Below, one piece after another: positions 55,322-64,000 of a stretch of DNA of 64,000 nucleotides (its first letter is position 1; every line of letters begins with the position of its first letter). A model generated the notes under the pieces. That model worked only from the letters and a program-made list of their open reading frames with translations, ran no database searches and was not told the DNA's origin. Source of the DNA: Paralvinella palmiformis. Its lineage: Eukaryota; Annelida; Polychaeta; Terebellida; Alvinellidae. The position numbers were made by a program, and so were the translations under genes. The stretch spans positions 186,001 to 250,000 of the forward strand of contig JAODUP010000420.1 in the NCBI GenBank assembly GCA_025642065.1, given 5' to 3'.

Positions 55322-56974
55322 CATAACAGCTTGATCTTATTGGTATAAGTTAATGATGCCTTGTCAAGAATTTGCTTCCCGTTGCCTGCCATATCATGAG
55401 TTGTTGCTTTGTTGTACTTCAGTGTCTTGGTCAAAGTGTCACACGTTGGCCATTGTGTATGGTGTTTGTTATGTAAGTTAGTAGTGAACAACCCCACATT
55501 AACAGATGTTGTTATCACATCATCTTGAATACTGTTAGCTTCCTGTGAAGTTTGTGTGTCTGGACACATGCATGTGCTTGTGCAAAATATTACATGTGCA
55601 ACACCCAAAACATATTAAACTGCCACTGATGTTTGATATCTGTTTGCATATATAGAGTCACCAGCCTATAATCAGCTATATTTTTCTCATCCAAACACAT
55701 CCAGTCCATTAACCAGCCATTCAATCCCTGTGTTTTACCACCATTTGTCTACCATTTGGTACTGAGATAAAATGTAGTGTATCTTATGATGGTGGGATAT
55801 CGGTGAACGATGTAATCAGATGATCACTGCTGCAAACTTTCCTTGGTGCCAAGTTATTGTAGGGTGATGTCTTCTGCCAAAAGCTACTTGGTATTTTTCA
55901 CAGCAGCATTTTATTATTGTGTCTGGGGAGGGGAGCTGCTTTGATAACATGTGTGTATATATTCCTATGTTTGATGCCAACATAAGATATTGTAGTATTA
56001 ATGTCACTAATCTGCCATATATTGTCGTTTTGATTATTTTGTAATCTCCACATGGTGCTGTGATCCAGTCTGGTGTATTTCTGGTGTATTTGTCAATGGT
56101 ACCTTGGTTCCGTTAGTTTCAGCTCATAGTCAACTAGTCAGGGATCTGAATTGTCCATGAACGTCCAAGTTATTACTCATCAATGGGACCATTTGTTTGA
56201 GATGCATGCAGATCTGGTTTCTAAAAATATGGTGAAGTTGTTTGGCCAACATGTTATAATTTTGACAGGATATTTCGTTTGAAATGGGAAAACTCAGTCA
56301 CACTGTTTGTAAAGTTTCAGATTTATTTTTCCCAATTATTCTTGTTCTGTCTGACTAGCAATAGAGCTACACTTTTGTGTAATTATAGCAATCTTTTATT
56401 GCAATCCTACCTATAATATAAGCAATTTACTTTGGATACAACTATAATTCCTTATCACCATTTATTTAATTTCCATACATCTAAAGTTTGATAAGAACAT
56501 GGTGAAAACCTTAAACTTTGATTATTTCAACAGAAAATGTAACATTTTATTTGTAGATCAATATAAAGATATATTTAAAAGACTTCCACTTTACCACTGA
56601 TTTGGTAATATCAGAAATAAACGATATAAAATTGATTATCCATTTAAATGTTTACATATGAATTATGAGTAATCGCAAAAGTGGCTAATAATACAGAATT
56701 AGCCTAGAGAGATTTTTCGAACAACCATATATTATGGTAGGTTGTGTTATATATTAATTCGTTTCAGTATGGGAATTATTCTTTAGTTATTCTCCAATAT
56801 GCAAATAAAACAAACTAGATACCTGCCTATTTTATAAATCATGGGCTACAACTTTCAGGTTTTCACATTTCATTTCATACTTAAAGAAATGTTTAATTTT
56901 GTTCAGTATCAAAGTTTGATACGTGGGAAAGCAACAGATTAGGCATATAAATGTGATTATTTATTACTTTTCTG

Positions 56975-57005
<31 letters not shown>

Positions 57006-57093
57006 ATATTTAGATTTAGGGCATACAGTAACTTGTTTAATTGTTCTAGTCAAGTTTAGCTTGCTATAGAACACAAGTATTATAATTTTGTAG

Positions 57094-57126
<33 letters not shown>

Positions 57127-58454
57127 ATCCACTCATCCGTCTGTACACCGTTCTATATCAGTAGCTACTAATACATTGTTGTTCATTAATGTTTGTATTC
57201 CTATTTATCAATATTGGAATAGATTATTATATACTGTGTAAGCCACATAGCAGTAACCAGCCTTGACCTGTTAATTGACTACATAAAGTAATTAGTTATC
57301 TTGTGAAATGTATTTAATCTTTTTCCATATTTGCTGCAAATTAATAATTAACTCCAATGGAATAAAACAATTGTTATTTAATCATTTTGTATTATATAAT
57401 CATTTTTACATGATACTCTTGTGATTGTATGATAAATAACAATAACAGTAGTAATACAGTTTCTAATAATAAGTGGAATATAGTATTCCCCAAACATGAA
57501 CAGATGCTTGAGATGACACTAATTAATAATTATACATGTTGTGATTGGAATTTTGCTGTATATTGCGTGATATAATTTATGATCTATTATCATAAAACTT
57601 CGGCATAATAAAGGGGAGCATCTCAAACTGTCAACATTTATCCAACTGGACAACCATCCACCAGATTGTTGGTTAAGGACTTGATTCACTACTGCAAAAA
57701 ATTTCAAAAACACTTATTCCGTATTACCGTTAAATGTAATATTTGTATGTACCTCCCATAAAAGTTTAGGACTCTTCAATACTCTGGAGAATGTTGATCA
57801 TTATAAGATGATCCCTCATTAAGTATATATATATATATATCAATTATAGATGTCTCATTTTTAGTCAAGTGATACAATTACACGATGTGATGTAATTTCA
57901 TCATCCTGCAGTCTTCACGTATGGATGTATACGTCTGAACATGTTTTTGTGAAAGTATACGTGTGTGTGTGTGCGTCTTGATTTTTCATTGTGCTTCCCG
58001 CGTTGCCGGTTGTCTCTTAAGTAAACGCCTGAATATCAAAATAACAACAAATCAACACAATGCTGCGATAAATCAGCTGTTGTTATGAACTCCTGCTACC
58101 AGCTGTTGTGACCAACTAGAACAGCTGGTGACAGCCTATTTATAGCCGTATATGAAATTGCAACGCCTCTGTATAAGCATTAAATAAGTTAGGAAATTTG
58201 TTTTGTATGTGTAACTTTTGTAAGTGTGCAGTATGACTGTATTGTGTGTATGTTTTTGTATGAGCTTGTGCATGTCGTGTGTGACTATCGTTATGAGCAT
58301 CTTGCCTTGTGTGTATTATATGCTCATATCATACATGTAGATTGTATTATGTGTATGATCTAGTTCTGCTTATCTATTTATTTCTATGCAGAAATGTGAA
58401 TTAAAAGTGAACACACAATGACTTGTGTTTGGTATTATTGGCACAAGGTGGTAG

Positions 58455-58485
<31 letters not shown>

Positions 58486-59380
58486 GATAAACAAAGTTCT
58501 TAATTATTTACAGTATGCCCCAAGTGTTTGTGATACAATAAAAATCTAAATCAAATACACAACATTATTAAAGCTAACATTATGACAATTCATACCAGAG
58601 TTTGGCAATGTTTTCATTATTAAATATACATGTTCGCGTATTAATTGTTGAAATAGATTTACTTTTAGTTAACTTATGTCTAAATAAAATACACACTCAT
58701 ACCTACATAACATTAAAGTCTAATGGTGTAATTTGAACCAATGTGGAAAAGTTCCACACCAGCTCAGATTCTATACAATATCATATTGTGTGGAATATGA
58801 TTCGTAGTAAAAAGTAAAATACATTTTCTAGGAAATTCCCATAACATCTGATACGATTCAGTCTTTTTTCAACTTATTCATCTTTAGTGAAGAATCCAAA
58901 ATAAATGTGTACTATTATATTACTAGCTTTATAAATAAATGAGTATATAAAAGAGGTATTTCCCCCTAAAAAAATTCAATCTTCACCAAGTTCTAACACC
59001 AGGGGTAAATAAAGCTAGCAGCATAACAACAATAATTTATCGGTGGTTAGTTGCGAAGTTAGTTTTATAACTGTAATAATCAAAATTAATAATAATTACA
59101 AACTTCTACTGGGCCAATATCCTCGAAAAGACTACCGAGCTGAGTGGCTAAAACAAACTTGAAAAAGGAACAATGATATTATATCATATACAAATTTAAT
59201 TAAAACGATGCTGCCCTCGCATAAACAAAATTTTCAGATAAAACATTAGATATATTTATTTACTAACCTCAGATGCTTTAGAACTAATTTAGTTTCTATA
59301 AAGACATTTTTTAATTTAAATTATAGGACATACAAGTAATGATATTTCTGTTTTATAAGTAATTCAATTGCCACTTTTCT
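55322..59380. other. DIXDC1 3' flank
   Basis: Probably begins with the DIXDC1 3' UTR. It contains long (GT)n runs at 56977-57004 and 57097-57124, a TA run at 57825-57840, three CAGCTG E-boxes at 58074, 58100 and 58122, and no coding frame I recognise. Confidence 0.55.
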
Positions 59381-59385
59381 TATAG

Positions 59386-59550
59386 AGGCCTCCATGGCTT
59401 AACTAGTATCCTGGCTGGCCACATATTTATAACACTTGGGTTCAAACCCCGTCTGGGCTTTTTCAGAAGGATGTTTCATCTTTCACTTCTCATTATCTTT
59501 GGATGTCACTCGGCCCGTTTAGCTTATTGGTTGAGAAGCCATGGCAATAG
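59386..59550 (+). repeat. tRNA-derived SINE, diverged copy
   Basis: Head GGCCTCCATGGCTTAACTAG, B-box GGGTTCAAACCCC, then GGATGTTTCATCTTTCACTT and CACTCGGCCCGTTTAGCTTA. The tail is lost. Confidence 0.75.
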
Positions 59551-59616
59551 TATGCATTATTGGATATACTGTGAGTTTTGTTGTCTAGAGAGCAAATTGT
59601 CGTTTGCCGCTACTGT

Positions 59617-59829
59617 CAGACCTGGGGGTTAATTCAATTCCGGAATTGAAATTGATTATTTAAACAAAAGTGGAATTGGAATTGAGAAATATGTAATTGA
59701 GAGAATTGAAATTGAAGTTTCCTACAAAAACATTAAATCCACAAATTAATTTATAATTTTTACAACGTTACACTTACATGTGATGTTACCAATATACTGG
59801 AACCAAAATATTCCAGAACTTTGGTTCCT

Positions 59830-59876
<47 letters not shown>

Positions 59877-60125
59877 CAGATACGCACACCGACCGTGGCA
59901 CCTCAAGTGAGCATTTAACCAATTAAATGATCTGGATACCGTGGGCTCCGTCCAACACCACTGTGACACCACCACATAGCATACCGATAATCTATATAGA
60001 GATATTGCTATTTAGGAATTTACCCCCATTCAATGTTTAGAACGGGCCAAACAAAATATAAATTTAAAAGAGTCGGAATTGGAATTGATAAATTTGATTT
60101 GGAATTGACCAAATGGAATTGACTG
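59617..60125. mobile_element. hAT-like MITE, 509 bp, with perfect 8-bp duplication
   Basis: Left end CAGACCTGGGGGTTAATTCA; right end (inverted) CAGTCAATTCCATTTGGTCA. It is flanked on both sides by GCTACTGT (59609-59616 and 60126-60133). The ends are rich in GGAATTG/CAATTCC repeats. The centre (~59828-60050) has a TA run, a GT run and unrelated GC-richer sequence, possibly a nested insertion. No transposase frame. Confidence 0.85.
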
Positions 60126-60133
60126 GCTACTGT

Positions 60134-61470
60134 TATATAAAATGTTTGTTTATCTGTTATATTAGAGATTGTACATTTGCTGCACGTTGGGTAGATAAAC
60201 GGACAAACTACAATAAGAATTAGCGTGTAGTCTCCATTGTCGTGAATTGTTACGTTTATTATTCACCAAATGGATATAACAGTATTTTTTATATATCTTC
60301 AACCAAGTGCATCCAGATACTTCATACATTTTATGTCGTCAATCTCAGCCTCCAATCTGGATGTTTGGTGTTACATATGGCTCCTCATACCATCTTTGAG
60401 TTATTGTTTGAGAATTGGAATTGCTTTATGATAAACTACTTTTTAAATCATCATAAAAATTTAAATCATCAAGAAGCATCTAAACACTTATTTAATAAAA
60501 GTTATTGAGAGAAAACTGTTTGTCTACAGTACTTCTTACTCAAATAAACTCTTGGTGGTACAATTATAAATATTTTGTTTAAATATTTAAAAGACTCAAA
60601 GTTATTTTTATACGAAGTAGAAGTTAGAACACACCTACATCTACATTCTAAATGGCTATTTACCTTTGAACAAGTTAACTGCATTTTTCATACGATGAAA
60701 GCAAGTTAAATTAATAAAAACGTGTGTGAATGGCTAAATGCGGGTAAGTAAATGAAAGTGATCTACTATATTTAACAGAAAACACTGATGAACTGCTTAA
60801 GTGAAAGCTGTCAGTCACATTGGGAGAGTCAGAGAATATATTATAATTTGTGTAATACATAATAACTACATGGACTCAAATTTACAACATATATGTTTTA
60901 TGTCTTTTGCACTTTTTCAATTAATACTTTATATTTCTGGTAATATATGAGTGTTATTTTCTTTTTAAATCACAACATCAGCAGAATAATACCCTTTTAT
61001 TGCTTTTAGTTCAATTTTATTTCAAGATATAAAATTACATATGTAAAATTTAGGGAAATACACCATCCAATTAAGCCAGTTATATCCGTAAAATATTCAA
61101 CACATCATGCTTTAAAAAATTTAGGTAAAATAAAACCTATCTTTAGATGTCTATGAAATTTTCCCATGTCAGTAGTTCTGAATATAGCTATCTAACTTCA
61201 CTTTCATAAAGGGATTCACCGTTTGGTTCGCTAATTATAACCTTTCAAATATAACAATATAAAAGCAAAATGAAGGCAGATTTGGGGTATTTTTAGCAAA
61301 AAATCACCCATTTTCGATATTTTCATCATTGACATACATATAAAACATTCAAATCCATTTACTGTTTCTCTATTTCTTTCACTGTTTATTATATTTCATC
61401 ACCACAAAAGATATAATAAATTTATACATATATTCACATTATTTAAGATCTTTCAAACATAGTCATATAC
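60134..61470. other. Intergenic AT-rich stretch
   Basis: No gene or repeat recognised. The 88-codon frame at 60242-60508 has no known domain and is probably chance. Confidence 0.5.
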
Positions 61471-61685
61471 TTAGTCAAAATGAAGGCAAATCGTTGGAAA
61501 GTTAGCAAAAATAATAACTTTTGCTATATTAGAATCCACTACACAATCATTTATTTGCAACAACTGGTGACATCGCCTACATCCCTCTTTTAATCCATCA
61601 ACTACATCACCAAGATTCACAATTCTCCGGCGAATCGGAGTTGGGTAAAATCTAGACTCCACTTCAACCTCGGCTCTAATCTACA
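61471..61685 (-). pseudogene. Fragment resembling a cysteine domain of molluscan transposase-associated proteins
   Basis: Reads VEVESRFYPTPIRRRIVNLG then DVVDGLKEGCRRCHQLLQI. The pattern RRIVxLGxxxxxLxxGCxxCxxxL resembles an N-terminal domain common in Mutator-like and uncharacterised invertebrate proteins, from memory. The frame runs out into low-complexity residues and a stop, so it is a fragment or first exon. Confidence 0.35.
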
Positions 61686-61969
61686 TAAACCCCATATAGT
61701 GGTGTAATGATGGTCTTACGTTGGAAAGAGAGTTGTTTTACTATTATTCCGATTATATGACAAACAATGGGCCTGATTAACTTGTTTTTTCATTGAGGAT
61801 TTGCCGGTTATCGAACGTCGATACATTGTTGATTGTATAAGATTGTTGTCGTTAGAGACGCAAAGATAGCGACATCTGGCGAATGATATGAAAATGGTAA
61901 TACACGCCGTTGCAACGAAAATACCACGTGACGTAAGCTGCGACAGATCCAGGGACCGAATTACTAAGA

Positions 61970-62177
61970 TTTTAAGTAGCTGATTTAGCTACTTAAATGA
62001 CATTTAGCTACTTAAGTAACAAATTGCTACCTAATATAAATAGCTCTTTGTAAAAGGTGAGTTACTAAACAAAGCTACTTATAATAGCTACTTAAAATGA
62101 CAAAAACAGCTAAATCTACTTAACTAAGCAGCTAAAAAGGTATCTCTTAAATAATATTTCGCTACTTAAAAGTCAAG
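61970..62177. repeat. Cluster of TAGCTACTTAA-like repeats
   Basis: About eight related motifs within 200 bp: TTAGCTACTTAA twice, AATAGCTACTTAA, AAGCTACTTAT, CGCTACTTAA, TTGCTACCTAA, ATCTACTTAA, plus one inverted copy TTAAGTAGCTGA at 61973. The cluster ends at the start codon of the HARBI1-like exon. Confidence 0.75.
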
Positions 62178-62390
62178 ATGGCAGCCAATCTTTTCGTAGC
62201 TCGCCGTCGACGTCGTCGAAGAGAACCAATTTTTCACCATAGAAGAACGTTTAATGAAGTTTTGGTTGATTTTGAGGTAGCCGTTTATCGACTGAGTCGG
62301 ACAATAATAGAACAATTGATCACTGGCTTTGCAGAGGCACATTTTTCTAATGTTTGTGCACGGTCACACGCACTTACCCCAGAGATGCAG
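62178..62390 (+). CDS. HARBI1-like (Harbinger transposase-derived nuclease) first exon, partial
   Basis: 71 codons from ATG (AAGATGGC) to CAG|GTAAAT. An Arg-rich start (RRRRRRRE) leads to VYRLSRTIIEQLITGFAEAH and CARSHALTPEMQ, resembling the N-terminal helical region of HARBI1/PIF-Harbinger transposases (RSRAISPETQVLAAL). The catalytic DDE exons were not found before the right edge. It could be the first exon of a gene continuing beyond, or a stranded fragment. Confidence 0.55.
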
Positions 62391-63560
62391 GTAAATATCT
62401 CGAAATTAAACTAAATTCGCCTGCTAGTACTCACAATATAACAAAAAGGTTTCTGCCAACACTTATTTCATTCATTACACAAGCATGGAGTCTCGAGTCA
62501 ATGCGACTGGCGTTGTTGTTAATATAAATCAAACATACACTTAGCTGGAGTTACTGTATACCAGCGTTTCACACCTATTTCTCCCACGTTAAGGTTAATT
62601 AGGACTACATACTGTTAAAACAGATAAATTCTACATATAAAGGTGGTCGGTGTGGTAAGCGGCTTTACATTTCTTTTTTAAACACCACACTCTGACAATT
62701 TCAAATTATGTTGTAGTGTTTCCAGTTTGATAAATACTCGTGCAAATAAAGTGTGACATGGAACCAAAAATTCGACTTTAAAACAAATAAATCATGTTTT
62801 TAGCAATTATAATAGACTATAAATATGTATTTATATGACAGAAATAAGTTTTTGTGCCAACAAGTATATAACTAAACATGTCTGAACGTTTTTTATCACT
62901 TTTGAGTACAATGGATCATTTTTATAATTTCATTATAATATTCCAACCACTTAATAATACAAGTATTTCTTTCATGATAATTTCGTATTGATGTGTTGGC
63001 ATGAACCTATTAGAATTTCATAAGCATCATCTATATAGATCTATTTACAAAAGTGTATAAATGGTTGCTGGTAGATCTATACAACAAATGTTGACATTTT
63101 ACATAGAACATTTAATATATTTTCCTACAAATAACCACTTGACAAGGCACATATTTCTCAGCTTTCTCGATTCAATTTCACAATGAAGCCACTTTTGTCT
63201 CTCTCCATATTAAACGCCACTCCAATTAAAAAAAAATATTTCCCTGAAAAACTTTCTCTAATGCATAATTGTCCCAACCATAATGGAAACCTCATTACGT
63301 TTGTATATATTTAGTTGATAATTTTATTTATTTATTTTTGGTAAATTCAATTATATTTAGGCACTACTTATAAAACCTATAACTTGTATAGTATTCAGGC
63401 CAGATGCTATGTTCTTAGACTGATAGACACCCGGGGCAAATAAGGTCTATGGCTGGGGGTCTATGCATGTACTCATTTGAACTCGTATGGCCTATCTTAA
63501 ACTGGGTGTAGGCGTAGCACTAGTACTAGGACTACTAGTACTAGACGTAGACATCACATC
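62391..63560. other. Intergenic or intron stretch after HARBI1-like exon
   Basis: AT-rich. I searched by eye for a continuation of the Harbinger nuclease (ALRFxAxGxF-type block) and saw none. Confidence 0.5.
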
Positions 63561-63570
63561 AATTTCGATT

Positions 63571-64000
63571 TGATCCATTTGTCAAGCATTCAAGAATCTC
63601 AAGCAAGAGGAAATCTTTACCGGAAGCATTGTAGCAGACGAACTATTGACAGGAAGTACTACATTTTTGGCTTGCGATGAGATCAAAAGACGCAAAAGAT
63701 CCTGCGCAACTTGCGATATTCGTGAGAGGCATCAACGAGGAATTCAACATTACATAGGAGTTAGTTGCGCTGAAGGGGAAAACAATTGGGGCCGACGTCC
63801 AGCGAGCGGTCGAATTAGTTATGAATGACATTGGTCTGAAATATGAACAGCTCTGACTGGTCGGACGGGTAAACGGCATCATAGCTTTGATGGAGAAGGC
63901 GCGATCAAACGCATGCATCACAAACACAATAATAAAAACACATTGGATCATTCACCAGACGACGTTGTGTGCAAAATCGCTGAAAATCCAGGATGTGATG
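63571..64000 (+). pseudogene. Decayed hAT transposase relic, ZBED5/GTF2IRD2 type, runs off right edge
   Basis: From 63694 one frame reads DAKDPAQLAIFVRGINEEFN, then IT, a stop, ELVALKGKTIGADVQRAVEL, VMNDIGLKYEQL, a stop, LVGRVNGI, and finally HWIIHQTTLCAKSLKIQDVM. These are the ordered blocks of hAT-type transposases found in ZBED5, ZMYM6 and GTF2IRD2 proteins. Just before, FLACDE is in another frame, so a frameshift lies near 63685. The segment between the second stop and LVGR lacks the usual TDGAPAM block. It is a dead copy. Confidence 0.85.

Noticed and set aside
60242..60508. 88-codon plus-strand frame
   Set aside because: No recognisable domain, AT-rich and isolated.
63643..63951. 102-codon minus-strand frame
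   Set aside because: Antisense shadow of the hAT transposase relic, whose conserved blocks are on the plus strand.

Overview
The window is animal genomic DNA, AT-rich, with short exons bounded by GT/AG introns. It most likely comes from a mollusc or another lophotrochozoan. The evidence is a Trithorax-type KMT2 protein that keeps an invertebrate-style nuclear-receptor-like finger, a Dixin gene, and several copies of a tRNA-headed SINE. No bacterial, viral or organellar genes were seen.

Two protein genes fill most of the window, arranged head to head. On the minus strand, from 25851 down past the left edge, lies a KMT2A/MLL/Trithorax orthologue. I resolved 19 phase-consistent coding exons covering the first ~1,959 residues: menin-binding motif, LEDGF-type FxGF motif, three AT-hook-like motifs, a nuclear-receptor-type zinc finger, pre-CXXC block, CXXC finger, a GRPP array, three PHD fingers, and a bromodomain split by a very large insertion. 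The extended PHD, FYRN/FYRC and SET parts lie beyond the left edge. On the plus strand, from 26762 to 55321, lies a complete DIXDC1 (Dixin) gene: CH domain, coiled coil and C-terminal DIX domain. Two alternative first exons both splice in phase to the CH exon, giving 831- or 682-residue proteins. The 910 bp between the two start codons must hold both promoters unless there are unseen 5' exons. KMT2 is a histone H3K4 methyltransferase scaffold in the nucleus. Dixin is a cytoplasmic Wnt/Dishevelled-Axin pathway protein. I see no functional link between them beyond the shared promoter region.

From 55322 to the right edge there is 3' flanking DNA and then transposon-derived sequence: a hAT-like MITE with a perfect 8-bp target duplication (59617-60125), a fragment resembling a cysteine domain of molluscan transposase-associated proteins (61471-61685), a HARBI1-like first exon with a clean splice donor behind a cluster of TAGCTACTTAA-like repeats (61970-62390), and a decayed ZBED/GTF2IRD2-type hAT transposase running off the right end. 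The introns carry tRNA-derived SINEs (one with perfect 14-bp duplications), a hAT-like MITE, a LINE reverse-transcriptase relic, tandem repeats, and two notable hairpins. One of these is a ~100-nt pre-miRNA-like stem in a DIXDC1 intron (38848-38947).
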